NCBI RefSeq assembly: GCF_024171725.1 | Contig: NZ_JAMTCG010000006.1 | Span: 62,001-126,000 of the forward strand | Direction: 5' to 3' | DNA: 64,000 nucleotides | Origin: Williamsia serinedens | GTDB lineage: Bacteria > Actinomycetota > Actinomycetes > Mycobacteriales > Mycobacteriaceae | Shown here: positions 23,552 to 33,271 of the stretch, in pieces | Layout of the letters: every line of letters starts with the position of its first letter | How positions within the stretch are numbered: position 1 is the stretch's first letter | Translations under genes and position numbers: made by a program | Notes under the pieces: model-generated | What the model saw: only the letters and a program-made list of their open reading frames with translations | Told to the model about the DNA's origin: nothing | Database searches by the model: none

Positions 23552-24775
23552 ATGCAGGTCGATTCCGTCCACCCCGCCGGGGGTGGTCCGTCGGAGTTCG
23601 CGACGCTCGCGCGCGCGTGCCGGGACCGGTGCGACTGGGACGAGGTCCTCGGCACGATCGTCCGGACCGTCGTCGCCGCTGCCGTCGCGGGCGGGCCGCC
23701 GAGGTCCGGGGACACGACGCTCGCCCTGACGCGTCAGGCCCGCACCACCCTCGACGTGGCCGTGCGCCGCACCCTCGACGACGTGTCCTTCCGCCGACCG
23801 CACCTCGTCGACACCACGTCCTGCCGCCGGATCCGCGGGGCGATCGCCGACTGGTCCCGGGCGGGTGTGCCCCTGTCGTCCACCGTCCGGGTCATCGGGG
23901 CCGCCGTCGACGCCGCCGCCGACGCGGCCACCCGGGGGGCCGACGACCTCACCGGGCTGCTCGCGAGCACGGCGGCGATCCTCGCGGTCCGTCGGTCGCT
24001 GCTCGCCGAGGCCTCCGCCATCCACGCCGAGGCCTCCGCGCTCGAGCAGGCGCCGCCCGACCGGTCACCGCGCGAGCAGTTCGTCAGCGCCGCCGTCCGC
24101 GGCGCGGTCGACATCCGCCGCGCCGCCGAGTTCGGCCTGCCCGTCTCCGACCGCTGGCAGGTGTTGTCCCTCGCGGTGCTCGACGCCGACGGAGGGGGTC
24201 CGGCCGCGACCACCGTCCGACGGGGTGTCGCCGACGTCCTCGGCTCGTCGGTGTTGTCGATCCTCAGCGAGGCCGGCGGGACCGTCGTCGCACCGATCTC
24301 CCGCGAGGGCGACCGGTTCGGCGCCTCGACGACGACCGCACTCACCCGCGCCATCGGGTCGCCGCTGCTGTGCACCCTGGTCGTCGGTGAGGCCTCCGAG
24401 GTGCCCGAGCTCGTGGGGCGGGCCGACGAGTTGCTGGACCTCGCGCGGTCCATCGACCGCGCGCCGGGGCTCTACACGATGGACGACCTGGTGATCGAGT
24501 ACCAGATCACCCGTCCCGGCCCTGCGCGCGACGCCCTCGCCGCGCTCATCGCACCGCTCACCTCCCAGGCCGATCTGCTCGAGACGCTGCGGGTCCACAT
24601 GTCGTGCGGGATGAACCGACGCGAGACCGCTCGCCGACTCGAGGTGCACCCGAACACCGTCGACAACCGCATGTCCCGGGTGGCCAGCGCGATCGGTCTC
24701 GACCTCAGCCAGCCCCGCGCCATCACCCAGGCGCGGTCGGCCATCCTCGCCTACGACGCGGCGGGTGCGCGATAG
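23552..24775 (+). CDS. PucR-type helix-turn-helix regulator
   Basis: 407 aa. The C-terminal HTH (NRRETARRLEVHPNTVDNRMSRVA split around residues 360-385) is the PucR/CdaR-type HTH_30 fold. The central region with GRADELLDLAR resembles the GGDEF-like domain of this class, and the N-terminal region is a helical sensor-like domain. ATG at 23552 has GGGGG 6 nt upstream; GTG at 23531 is an alternative, but its purine tract is too close. The target is unknown; no obviously controlled catabolic operon lies next to it. Confidence 0.78.
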   Translation: MQVDSVHPAGGGPSEFATLARACRDRCDWDEVLGTIVRTVVAAAVAGGPPRSGDTTLALTRQARTTLDVAVRRTLDDVSFRRPHLVDTTSCRRIRGAIADWSRAGVPLSSTVRVIGAAVDAAADAATRGADDLTGLLASTAAILAVRRSLLAEASAIHAEASALEQAPPDRSPREQFVSAAVRGAVDIRRAAEFGLPVSDRWQVLSLAVLDADGGGPAATTVRRGVADVLGSSVLSILSEAGGTVVAPISREGDRFGASTTTALTRAIGSPLLCTLVVGEASEVPELVGRADELLDLARSIDRAPGLYTMDDLVIEYQITRPGPARDALAALIAPLTSQADLLETLRVHMSCGMNRRETARRLEVHPNTVDNRMSRVASAIGLDLSQPRAITQARSAILAYDAAGAR

Positions 24776-24827
24776 AGGTGTAGTTCGAACAACCTACGCG
24801 GAGTAGACCGTTCGACCGATTGTACGA

Positions 24828-25721
24828 ATGACCGACGTGACTATCGTCATGCCTGTGCCGATCTCGATTGTCATTCCCGCGTACAACGAGGGGAGCGCAG
24901 TACGTGCATGCCTCGAACGCGCCAGCGCCCAAGGCCCTGACGTGGCCGAGATCGTCGTCGTCGACAACAACAGCACCGACGACACCGCCGATCACATCCG
25001 TTCTGCCGCAGAACACGACGACAGGATCCGCCTCGTGAGCGAGCCCCGAGCCGGTGTCGCCTTCGCTCGGTACACCGGATTCTCGTGTGCGTCACAGGAT
25101 CTCATCGCCAGTGTCGATTGCGACACCATCCTGGACGCAGGGTGGGCCGGAGCGATCACCCGGGTGATGGACACCCACCCCGAGGTGGTTGCCGGTACGG
25201 GGCCCATGGTCATGCACGACCTCCCCTTCCAGAACCGCTATCGGCGTCGGAACAACCGTCTTCAGGCGAGGGCCGAAGCAGCCTTGGCGGCCGGTGGTCC
25301 GCTGCGCGTGCCCGCGCTGTCCGGGGCGAACTCGGTCATCAGGGCGGGTGCGTGGAAGGAGATCCAGGACGACGTCAGTCATCGTCCGGATCTCTTCGAG
25401 GACCTCGACCGTAGTCTCCTGCTCCACGCGCGCGGCCACGACACCGTACTGATCCCCGGGATGACCGCCACGGTGTCCGGCCGACGACTGCTCTCGGGCC
25501 CGGCATCGTTCATCAGGTATGCGGCGTGCGGTCCGCGAACCTACGCGCACCACGGCAAGTGGGGAATGGCCGTTCTGGCGACCGCCGTGAACACGCTTGC
25601 ACTGGTCCGCACGATGACACTCCTGCCCGCCAACCGCGCCTGGGACCCCGACCGCGAATGCTTCTCGCTGGGCCGGATGTTCGGGCGGGGCATCACGATT
25701 CGCGCATCCCCGATCGGCTGA
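24828..25721 (+). CDS. family 2 glycosyltransferase
   Basis: 297 aa. GT-A fold: IVIPAYNEGS at the start, VVDNNSTDDT, a DxD-type SVDCDT near residue 97, and ED in DLFEDLDRSLL as the putative base region. A hydrophobic C-terminal helix (WGMAVLATAVNTLALV) suggests membrane attachment, as in polyprenyl-sugar or wall-polymer enzymes. No ribosome-binding site is clear; ATG at 24849 is an alternative start. Codon use is less GC-biased than in neighbours, and the 50 nt upstream is AT-rich, hinting at recent acquisition. Confidence 0.83.
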   Translation: MTDVTIVMPVPISIVIPAYNEGSAVRACLERASAQGPDVAEIVVVDNNSTDDTADHIRSAAEHDDRIRLVSEPRAGVAFARYTGFSCASQDLIASVDCDTILDAGWAGAITRVMDTHPEVVAGTGPMVMHDLPFQNRYRRRNNRLQARAEAALAAGGPLRVPALSGANSVIRAGAWKEIQDDVSHRPDLFEDLDRSLLLHARGHDTVLIPGMTATVSGRRLLSGPASFIRYAACGPRTYAHHGKWGMAVLATAVNTLALVRTMTLLPANRAWDPDRECFSLGRMFGRGITIRASPIG

Positions 25722-25724
25722 CCG

Positions 25725-26612
25725 TCAGAACCCTCGGTAGTCGCGCATCGACATCCGGGCACCGTGGCGTTCGGGCCGGGTCCCGTACAACTCGATGAGC
25801 CGCACGACGCGGTACCGCTGCCCGCGGTAGGGCTCGAGGAGTTCCAACATCCCGGCGTCGTCGACGGGACGGCCGATCAGCGTCTGCCCCACCGTCTTGC
25901 ACACGTGGTAGTCGCCGACCGGGACCACGTCGGGATCCCCCAGGGCGCGACACCGCACCTCGGACTCGGTCCATCGACCCACCCCGTGCAGCGTGCGCAG
26001 GTGCTCGTGGTGACGTTCCACGTCGAACGCGACACCGCGGCGGACGGTCCGCATCCGCACGGGTTCCGCGCCCGCGAGGTGCCACTCCCACGACGGGATC
26101 GACGCCCACTCGTGCTGTGGCGGGCACACGTGCATGTCGGGTGCGCCGGGTGCGGGTACCCCGAAGCGGCGCACCAGGTGTCGCCACGCCCGCCACGCCT
26201 CCTTGCCGACCACCTTCTGCTCCAGCACCGCGGGGACGAACGCCTCCCACACCCGATCGGTACGACCGAGCCGGATGCCCGAGTGCTCTCCGCGACGCAC
26301 CAGCTGCGCGACCACCGGGTCACGCGCGACGAGGGCCGAGGGGTCGTCGTCGGCGCCGAGCAGCGACGGCAGGTGGTCCAACAGCCAGTCGGCGCCGGGC
26401 CCCCAGCCGTGTCCGGTGACCACCCCCGACCTCCGCGTGATCGCGAGGGTGCCCGGCCCGTCCGGGGTGTGACTCGTCCGCCAGATCGAACCGTCGGGGC
26501 GGACCCGATGGGTCGGGTCGGAACCGCCGCGCTTGTGCAGCGCGAGCGTCCGACGGATGTCGAGCGGGAACGACGGCGTCCACTCGCGGACGCGGTCGGC
26601 CCCGTCGATCAC
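25725..26612 (-). CDS. HhH-GPD superfamily DNA glycosylase
   Basis: 295 aa. The AlkA/OGG-type domain contains LEQKVVGKEAWRAWRHLV and the helix-hairpin-helix LHGVGRWTESEVRCRALG, followed by the catalytic-Asp region VVPVGDYHV. It probably excises alkylated or oxidised bases. The N-terminal 110 residues form the beta domain seen in AlkA-like enzymes. GTG at 26612 starts 5 nt after the lpd stop on the same strand, so it is cotranscribed with lpd, an unexplained pairing. Confidence 0.83.
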   Translation of the reverse strand: MIDGADRVREWTPSFPLDIRRTLALHKRGGSDPTHRVRPDGSIWRTSHTPDGPGTLAITRRSGVVTGHGWGPGADWLLDHLPSLLGADDDPSALVARDPVVAQLVRRGEHSGIRLGRTDRVWEAFVPAVLEQKVVGKEAWRAWRHLVRRFGVPAPGAPDMHVCPPQHEWASIPSWEWHLAGAEPVRMRTVRRGVAFDVERHHEHLRTLHGVGRWTESEVRCRALGDPDVVPVGDYHVCKTVGQTLIGRPVDDAGMLELLEPYRGQRYRVVRLIELYGTRPERHGARMSMRDYRGF

Positions 26613-26617
26613 CGGCG

Positions 26618-28006
26618 TCAGAGGTTGATCATGTGGCCGATCGCGCCGTGGAAGGTCTCCTGCATGGCCTCGGACATGGTCGGGTGCGTGTGCACGTTCC
26701 GGGCCAGTTCCTTGGCGGTGAGGTCCCACTTCTGCGCGAGCGTCAGCTGCGGCAGCATCTCGGAGACGTTGTCGCCCACCAGGTGCGCGCCGAGCAGCTC
26801 GTCGTTCTTCGTGTCGGTGATGAGCTTGACGAAGCCGCCGGGCTCGCCGAGGCCCTGCGCCTTGCCGTTCGCGGTGAACGGGAACGACGTCGCCTTCACC
26901 TCGTGTCCCTCGTCCTTCGCCTGCTGCTCGGTGAGTCCGAAGGAGGCGACCTGCGGTTGACAGAAGGTGGCGCGCGGCATCATCCGGTAGTCGCCCAGCG
27001 GCATCGTCTCGACGCCGGCGATGGTCTCCGCGGCGACGACGCCCTGGGCCTCGGCGACGTGGGCGAGCATCAGCTTGGCGGTGACGTCACCGATCGCGTA
27101 GATGCCGTCGACGTTGGTGCGCATGAACTCGTCGATCGCGATGGCGCCGCGCTCGGTCAGCTCGACACCGGTCTTGTCGAGACCGAAACCCTCGACGCGC
27201 GGTGCGAAACCGACGCTCATCATCACCTTGTCGACGGTGACCGAGTCGTCGTTGCCCTTGGCGTCGGTGTAGGACACCTCGACCTGCGACCCCTGGTCGT
27301 CGACCTTGTTCACCTTGGTCGAGGTCAGGATCTTCACGCCGAGCTTCTTGTACTGCTTGGCGAGTTCCTTCGACGAGTCGGCGTCCTCGTTGGGGAGCAC
27401 GCGGTCGAGGAACTCGATGATCGTCACGTCGACGCCGTAGTTGGCCAGGACGTACCCGAACTCCATGCCGATGGCGCCGGCACCGACGATCACGATCGAC
27501 TCCGGCAGCTCGCGCGTGAGGATCTGCGACTCGTAGGTGACGACGTTGTCCGACAGCTCCACGCCCGGCAGCAGCTTGACGTAGGAGCCGGTGTCGATGA
27601 TGACGTTGTCGAACGTGACCTCGCGGTCGTCGCCCACCGTGATCGCCTTCGGCCCGGTGAACACGCCGTAGCCGTCGATCTCGGTGATCTTGTTCTTCTT
27701 CATCAGGAAGTGGACGCCCTTGACGATCCCCTCCGACACCTTGCGGCTGCGGTCGAAGGCGGCGCCGAAGTCGAAGGAGACCTCACCGGAGATCCCGAAG
27801 GTCTTCGCCTGCGTGTGGAAGATGTGCGCGAGCTCGGCGTTGCGCAGCAGCGCCTTCGACGGGATGCACCCGACGTTGAGGCAGACACCTCCCCAGTACT
27901 TCTCCTCGATGACGGCGACCTTCTGGCCGAGCTGGGCGCACCGGATCGCGGCGACGTACCCACCCGGACCTGCGCCGAGGACAACTGTGTCGAAGTGTTC
28001 TGCCAC
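26618..28006 (-). CDS. lpd: dihydrolipoamide dehydrogenase (E3)
   Basis: 462 aa flavoprotein disulfide reductase, the E3 component of pyruvate and 2-oxoglutarate dehydrogenases and, in mycobacteria, of peroxynitrite defence. FAD motif [10 protein letters not shown] at 11-20, redox disulfide [10 protein letters not shown] (about 42-51), NAD motif [10 protein letters not shown] (about 180) and the catalytic His/Glu in [15 protein letters not shown] start at 28006. Together with ramB and aceA it matches the Rv0462-Rv0467 arrangement of M. tuberculosis. Confidence 0.96.
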   Translation of the reverse strand: MAEHFDTVVLGAGPGGYVAAIRCAQLGQKVAVIEEKYWGGVCLNVGCIPSKALLRNAELAHIFHTQAKTFGISGEVSFDFGAAFDRSRKVSEGIVKGVHFLMKKNKITEIDGYGVFTGPKAITVGDDREVTFDNVIIDTGSYVKLLPGVELSDNVVTYESQILTRELPESIVIVGAGAIGMEFGYVLANYGVDVTIIEFLDRVLPNEDADSSKELAKQYKKLGVKILTSTKVNKVDDQGSQVEVSYTDAKGNDDSVTVDKVMMSVGFAPRVEGFGLDKTGVELTERGAIAIDEFMRTNVDGIYAIGDVTAKLMLAHVAEAQGVVAAETIAGVETMPLGDYRMMPRATFCQPQVASFGLTEQQAKDEGHEVKATSFPFTANGKAQGLGEPGGFVKLITDTKNDELLGAHLVGDNVSEMLPQLTLAQKWDLTAKELARNVHTHPTMSEAMQETFHGAIGHMINL

Positions 28007-28082
28007 GCGCTCAGCCTACGTTGCGACACCCGCCACACGCAGTCGGGATCGCGCAGGGCGAACACCGTCCCGACGTGCGTTT

Positions 28083-28097
28083 CTAGAACATGTTCTC
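28083..28097. promoter_or_regulatory. KstR-like palindrome before the OYE gene
   Basis: AGAACATGTTCT (28085-28096) is a perfect 12-bp palindrome in the 113-nt gap between lpd and the divergent old-yellow-enzyme gene. Read as TAGAACATGTTCTC it satisfies TnnAACnnGTTnnA, the KstR motif for sterol catabolism genes, except for the last base (C). It lies 23-37 nt before the ATG, where a repressor would block transcription. Confidence 0.45.
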
Positions 28098-28119
28098 GTT
28101 CCTGGGTTACCGTCGACGG

Positions 28120-29340
28120 ATGGCCGTCTCCCCCTTCAGCCCGGCGCGCCTGGGACCGCTCACGCTGCGCAACCGCCTCATCAAGTGCGCCACGTTCGAA
28201 GGCCGCACCCCGGACGCACTCGTCACCGACGACCTCGTCGACTTCCACCGTGAGATCGCCGCCGGTGGCGTCGCGCTCACCACGGTCGCCTACCTCGCCA
28301 TCAGCCCCGAGGGCCGCACCGACCGCCACCAGATCTGGCTGCGTGAGGACGCCTCGCCCGGCCTGCGACGACTCACCGACGCCGTCCACGCCGAGGGTGC
28401 GCTGGTCGCCGCGCAGATCGGTCACGCCGGCCCGGTCGCCAACCCGCTGTCGAATCGCGCCCGTGCCCTGGCGCCGTCGCGCATCCCGGCACCGATGGGC
28501 GTCGCGCCGTCGTCGATGGCGGTGTGCCGACGCCCGTCCACCGAGGAGATCGCGGGCCTCATGCGGACCGCGCGGCACGGCGCGCGCATCGCCGTCGACA
28601 GCGGTTTCGACGCGCTCGAGATCCACCTCGGCCACAACTACCTCGCGAGCAGCTTCCTCAGCCCGCTGCTGAACCGCCGGAAGGACGCCTACGGCGGGTC
28701 CGTCGTCGCCCGTGCGCGGTTCGCGCGGGAGATGGTCGCCGCCGTCCGGGAGGAGGTGGGCGACTCCGTCGCGGTGTGGGCGAAGCTGAACATGTACGAC
28801 GGGGTGCCCGGCGGACTGATGCCCGACGAGGCGTGCACCGTGGCGCAGCTGCTCGAGGGCGACGGCCACCTCGACGCGATCGAGCCGACCGCCGGCAGCT
28901 CGCTGCTGAACCCGATGTACCTGTTCCACGGGGACGCCCCGCGCGCCGAGTTCGCGGCGACGTTCCACGGTGTGCTCCGGTGGGGGCTGAAGGCGGCCGG
29001 GCCGTTCTTCCTCAAGAGGTACCCGTACCGCCCCGCCTATCTGCTCCCGCTCGCCCAGCAGCTGCGAGAGGCGGTGTCGATGCCGCTGATCCTGCTCGGC
29101 GGCGTGACCGACCGGGCGTCGATGGACCTGGCCCTGTCGCAGGGGTTCGACTTCGTGGCCATGGGTCGCGCGCTGCTCCGCGAACCCGACCTGCCGCTGC
29201 GCATCGAGGTCGACCCGTCGACGACGTCGAAGTGCATCCACTGCAACCGGTGCATGCCGACCATCTACACCAGGACCCGCTGCCCGCTGCGGCCCGAGAC
29301 AGTGCCGCTGGTCGAGGAGAACACGACAATCACCGCGTAA
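28120..29340 (+). CDS. NADH:flavin oxidoreductase / old yellow enzyme family
   Basis: 406 aa FMN TIM-barrel. LGPLTLRNRLIKCATFEG is the N-terminal FMN region, ALEIHLGHNYLASSFLSPLLNRR holds the family HxxHGYL-like catalytic block (HLGHNYL), and FVAMGRALLREPDL the C-terminal phosphate site. The C-terminal CIHCNRCM cysteines recall the longer dienoyl-CoA-reductase branch, but the NAD/FAD domains are absent. ATG at 28120. The KstR-like operator upstream suggests a steroid or enoyl substrate. Confidence 0.87.
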   Translation: MAVSPFSPARLGPLTLRNRLIKCATFEGRTPDALVTDDLVDFHREIAAGGVALTTVAYLAISPEGRTDRHQIWLREDASPGLRRLTDAVHAEGALVAAQIGHAGPVANPLSNRARALAPSRIPAPMGVAPSSMAVCRRPSTEEIAGLMRTARHGARIAVDSGFDALEIHLGHNYLASSFLSPLLNRRKDAYGGSVVARARFAREMVAAVREEVGDSVAVWAKLNMYDGVPGGLMPDEACTVAQLLEGDGHLDAIEPTAGSSLLNPMYLFHGDAPRAEFAATFHGVLRWGLKAAGPFFLKRYPYRPAYLLPLAQQLREAVSMPLILLGGVTDRASMDLALSQGFDFVAMGRALLREPDLPLRIEVDPSTTSKCIHCNRCMPTIYTRTRCPLRPETVPLVEENTTITA

Positions 29341-29389
29341 CCCCCGCGCGGCTGGCGAGCGTGTTCCCGCCCGGCGCACACTCGGGTCC

Positions 29390-30328
29390 GTGATCCGCCC
29401 GCTGACCGTCGAGACCGCCCTCACGACAGGCCATCTCGACCTCGTCACCACGGCGGTGTCGGTTGCCACACTGGGCGCCTACTGGTGGGGGTGGCGACGG
29501 TCGCAGGTCACGCTGGGCCGCGGTGTGGTGTTCAGCCTGCTCGGCGTCGGGGTGTGGATCGTCGCGACCGCGAGCTCGGTCGGCGCGTACGCCGACACGC
29601 TCTTCTGGGTGCGGGCGCTGCAGGTCGTGCTGCTGCTGCTGGTCGCCCCGTTCGGACTCGCGCTCGGCATGCCGCTGACCGTGCTGCGCGACGCATGCGC
29701 GCCGGCGGGTCGCGCCCGGTTCGACCGCGCTCTCGGCTCGCGCGCCGCCCGCGCGCTGACCCACCCCGCGGTCACGTCGGGGGTCATCCTGGTCACCCCG
29801 TGGCTGTTCTACCTGACGCCCTGGTACACCGCGGTGCTGCGGGGTGATGCCCTCGACGTCGCCACCCGGCTGCTGTTCGTGCTCGTGGGTCTCGGCTACT
29901 TCGTCACCCGACTCCAGCTCGACCCGGTACCGCATCGCCGCCCGCAGTCGCTGTCCTTGCTCATCACGCTCGTCGAGACCATCGGCGACGGGCTGCTGGG
30001 CGTGGTCCTGTGGCAGGGTCCCGACATCGCCCACGCGTACTACGCGGCGCTGGACCGCGGGTGGGGTCCGTCGCCGCGTACCGACCAGATCATCGGCGCC
30101 GGCGTGCTGTGGATACTCGGCGACGTCGTCGGGCTGCCGTTCCTGCTCGCGCTGTTCGGACGGTTCCGCGCGGAGCAGGAGTCCGTCGCCGTCGAGGTGG
30201 ACGCCGCCCTCGACGCCGCCGACCGGGACGCGGGCGTCGAGCCGACGGACAGCGCCGCCCCGGGACCCGCGCCCGCCGGCCTGTGGTGGGAGGCCGACCC
30301 CGAACTGCGGCGCCGCTTCGGGCGCTGA
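29390..30328 (+). CDS. cytochrome c oxidase assembly protein, CtaG-like
   Basis: 312 aa with about seven transmembrane helices. It resembles the Caa3-type CtaG family (PF09678): GHLDLVTTAVSVATLGAYW at helix 1, TPWLFYLTPWYTAVL, and conserved polar residues in RPQSLSLLITLVE. Members are thought to assist copper insertion into the oxidase. The polar C-terminal 60 residues lie outside the membrane. GTG start at 29390, 49 nt after the OYE gene. No oxidase subunits are in the window. Confidence 0.75.
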   Translation: MIRPLTVETALTTGHLDLVTTAVSVATLGAYWWGWRRSQVTLGRGVVFSLLGVGVWIVATASSVGAYADTLFWVRALQVVLLLLVAPFGLALGMPLTVLRDACAPAGRARFDRALGSRAARALTHPAVTSGVILVTPWLFYLTPWYTAVLRGDALDVATRLLFVLVGLGYFVTRLQLDPVPHRRPQSLSLLITLVETIGDGLLGVVLWQGPDIAHAYYAALDRGWGPSPRTDQIIGAGVLWILGDVVGLPFLLALFGRFRAEQESVAVEVDAALDAADRDAGVEPTDSAAPGPAPAGLWWEADPELRRRFGR

Positions 30329-30354
30329 TCGCCACCGCTGCCACAATCGAGCGG

Positions 30355-32454
30355 GTGACCGACACGAGCACCTCTGCCCCGACCACGCCCGACACCGGCG
30401 ACGACCCGTACGTGTGGCTGGAGGACGTGACCGGCGAGGACGCCCTCGACTGGGTCCGCCGGCACAACCAGCCGACGGTCGACGCACTCACCGGCTCGCA
30501 GCGCTTCGCCGAGCTGGAGGCGGGCGCGCTCGAGGTGCTCGACACCGACGAGCGGATCCCCTACGTCCGACGGCGCGGCGAGTTCCTCTACAACTTCTGG
30601 CGCGACGCGACGAACGTCCGCGGGCTGTGGCGTCGCACCACGATGGAGTCCTATCGCACCGACAGCCCCGACTGGGACGTCCTGATCGACCTCGACGAGG
30701 TCGCGCGGGTCGACGGCGAGAACTGGGTGTGGCAGGGCGCGACCGTGCTGCCGCACAGCTGGGACCGCGCGCTGATCTCGCTGTCCCGCGGCGGCGCCGA
30801 CGCGGCGGTGGTCCGCGAGTTCGACCTCGTCGAGCGGACCTGGGTCGATCCCGACGGGCCCGACGCGGGATTCACTCTGCCCGAGGCGAAGTCGGACATC
30901 GGCTGGGTCGACCGCGACACGGTCTTCGTCGGCACCGACTTCGGTGTGGACGACGACGGGGTGCCGACGGTGACCGACTCCGGGTACCCACGGGTGGTCA
31001 AGAGGTGGCGCCGCGCGACACCTCTCGCCGCGGCCGAGGTCGTCTACGCCGGCGAGACCTCCGACGTGGCCGTGCAGGTCAGTCACGACCACACGCCCGG
31101 CCACGAGCGCGATTTCGCCGTCCGCGCCGTCGACTTCTTCCACCAGGAGACCGTGGAGCTCCGTCCCGACGGGCCCGTCGTCGTCGACGTCCCCGACGAC
31201 AGCCACATGTTGATCCGCAAGGACTGGCTGCTGGTCCTCACCCGGTCGGCATGGGATCGCGACGACACCACGTATCCCGCCGGGACCCTCGTCGCCTTCG
31301 ACTACGACGACTTCCTCGCCGGCACCGCGACCGGCACCGTGCTGTTCGCGCCCGACCCGCACACCAGCCTGCAGGACGTGCGGTGCACCGGGACGCATCT
31401 CGTCCTCGTCACCCTGCACGACGTGCAGACGGAGCTGCACACGCTCGTCATCGGCACCTGGGAGCACGGCGAGATCGCGGGCCTGCCGGAGCTCGCCACC
31501 GTCTCGGTGATCGACACCGACCCCGACGACAGCGACGAGATCTTCCTGTCGGCGAGCAGCTACACCACGCCGCCGAGCCTGCTGCACGGCACGAGCCACG
31601 GACCGGTGTCGGTCCTCAAGCAGACGCCGGCGTTCTTCGACGCCGAGGGGATCTCCGCGTCGCAGTTCTTCGCCACCTCCGACGACGGCACCGCCATCCC
31701 CTACTTCGTCGTCCGTCGCGACGACGTCGCGCAGGGCCCGACGCTGCTCTACGGCTACGGCGGGTTCGAGATCTCGCAGACGCCGGGCTACGCGGCCATC
31801 GCCGCCCGCAGCTGGGTGACCCGCGGCGGCGTCTACGTCGTCGCCAACATCCGTGGCGGCGGGGAGTACGGGCCGGAGTGGCACACCCAGGCACTGAAGG
31901 CCGGTCGTCATCTCGCGTACGAGGACTTCGCCGCCGTCGCCCGCGACCTCGTCGCCCGCGGCATCACGACGCACGAGCGGCTCGCCGCCCAGGGCGGGTC
32001 GAACGGGGGCCTGCTCATGGGCGTGATGACGACGAGCTACCCGGAGTTGTTCGGCGCCATCGTGTGCCAGGTGCCGCTGCTCGACATGCGCCGCTACCAC
32101 CTGCTGCTCGCCGGTGCGTCCTGGATGGCCGAGTACGGCGACCCCGACGATCCCGAGCAGTGGGCGTTCATCCGCGAGTACTCGCCGTACCAGCGGGTGC
32201 GCGCCGACGTCGACTACCCCGCACTGCTGGTGACGACGTCGACCCGGGACGACCGCGTCCACCCCGGGCACGCGCGCAAGTTCACGGCACGTCTGGAGGA
32301 GCTGGGCCACGACGTGCGGTACTACGAGAACATCGAGGGCGGGCACGGTGGCGCCGCGGACAACCGCCAGGCGGCGTTCAAGTCCGCGCTGGCCTACGAG
32401 TTCCTCTGGCAGACGGTGGGTTCGGTGTCAGCGACGTCGCTCGAGGACGAGTGA
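30355..32454 (+). CDS. S9 prolyl oligopeptidase-family peptidase
   Basis: 699 aa, propeller domain followed by a C-terminal alpha/beta-hydrolase domain. Nucleophile Ser549 in GGSNGG, acid in DDRVHP and His in EGGHGGAAD complete the triad. YGYGGFEISQTPGYA is the usual entry block. The N-terminal DDPYVWLEDVTGEDALDWV is typical of PtrB/POP enzymes, which cleave peptides after basic or prolyl residues. No signal peptide, so cytosolic. The best positional match in M. tuberculosis is Rv0457c. Its last 27 nt overlap the convergent membrane-protein gene. Confidence 0.92.
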   Translation: MTDTSTSAPTTPDTGDDPYVWLEDVTGEDALDWVRRHNQPTVDALTGSQRFAELEAGALEVLDTDERIPYVRRRGEFLYNFWRDATNVRGLWRRTTMESYRTDSPDWDVLIDLDEVARVDGENWVWQGATVLPHSWDRALISLSRGGADAAVVREFDLVERTWVDPDGPDAGFTLPEAKSDIGWVDRDTVFVGTDFGVDDDGVPTVTDSGYPRVVKRWRRATPLAAAEVVYAGETSDVAVQVSHDHTPGHERDFAVRAVDFFHQETVELRPDGPVVVDVPDDSHMLIRKDWLLVLTRSAWDRDDTTYPAGTLVAFDYDDFLAGTATGTVLFAPDPHTSLQDVRCTGTHLVLVTLHDVQTELHTLVIGTWEHGEIAGLPELATVSVIDTDPDDSDEIFLSASSYTTPPSLLHGTSHGPVSVLKQTPAFFDAEGISASQFFATSDDGTAIPYFVVRRDDVAQGPTLLYGYGGFEISQTPGYAAIAARSWVTRGGVYVVANIRGGGEYGPEWHTQALKAGRHLAYEDFAAVARDLVARGITTHERLAAQGGSNGGLLMGVMTTSYPELFGAIVCQVPLLDMRRYHLLLAGASWMAEYGDPDDPEQWAFIREYSPYQRVRADVDYPALLVTTSTRDDRVHPGHARKFTARLEELGHDVRYYENIEGGHGGAADNRQAAFKSALAYEFLWQTVGSVSATSLEDE

Positions 32455-33252
32455 GGAGAGGACCCCGACCGCGATGACCGCGATCCCCACGCCACCCGTG
32501 ATCAGCGCGGTGTGCTGCAGGTCGTCGCCGGCGCGGTCGAGGATGATCCGCGCGACCTGACGCGGCGACGAGTCGGTGCCGGAGAACTCGTCGAGCGCGC
32601 GGTCCCGGAGGATGCCGGTGGCTCCCCAGCTGACGGCGCCGGAGATGACGGCGCCGACGCCGAGCATCGCGAGCGTGACACCGCGTCGGCGGGCGATCAC
32701 CAGCGCGAGCAGCGCCGCGACGATCGCGACGGCGAGCGCGAGCCACCCCGTGCGCGTGACCTGGTCGCCGGTGTGCGCGTACCGGCCGGCCTCGAGGCCG
32801 CTGCGCTGCGACTCCCCGAGCGGGATGCGGATCGGGCCGTCGACACGGATCGACGACGGCAGTCCGAACCGCTGCACCACCCGGTTCACCATGTCGGTGA
32901 GGTCGAGCTCGAGCACGTTCGACCGCTCGGCGTCGGTGGTCGGTTCGGTGAAGAGGAAGTCGTGCTGCTGCCCGAGCACGTCGGCGAAGTCCGGTGGGAA
33001 CAGGTCGCTGCGCGTGTACCGCTGCGTCGCGGGCGCGACGAGGATCTCCGGCGCCGACGTCTGGTCGGTGATCTGCCGGGTCAGCTCGTCGGCGATGAGG
33101 TCCTGGATCTGCCGATCGTGGGCCATCGGCTCGACGAACGCGACGAACCCCTGCCGGTCGACGATCCGCTCGTGGGTCCACAGGGCCGGCAGCGCCACCA
33201 CCATGGCCACGATCGCGACGAGGACGGCGAGACCGGAACCGAACGTGCGCAC
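32428..33252 (-). CDS. membrane protein with extracytoplasmic domain
   Basis: 274 aa. One N-terminal transmembrane segment (LAVLVAIVAMVVALPALW), an extracytoplasmic domain of about 140 residues (QGFVAFVEPMAHDRQIQDLIAD onward), then three hydrophobic segments toward the C-terminus (WLALAVAIVAALLALVI, VTLAMLGVGAVISGAV, LITGGVGIAVIAVGVL). This layout recurs in hypothetical proteins of Gordonia and Rhodococcus, but I know of no function. GTG start at 33252, 20 nt downstream of one copy of the 16-bp palindrome. Confidence 0.72.
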   Translation of the reverse strand: MRTFGSGLAVLVAIVAMVVALPALWTHERIVDRQGFVAFVEPMAHDRQIQDLIADELTRQITDQTSAPEILVAPATQRYTRSDLFPPDFADVLGQQHDFLFTEPTTDAERSNVLELDLTDMVNRVVQRFGLPSSIRVDGPIRIPLGESQRSGLEAGRYAHTGDQVTRTGWLALAVAIVAALLALVIARRRGVTLAMLGVGAVISGAVSWGATGILRDRALDEFSGTDSSPRQVARIILDRAGDDLQHTALITGGVGIAVIAVGVLSSLVLERRR

Positions 33253-33271
33253 CCGGCCCACGCTACCGAGC

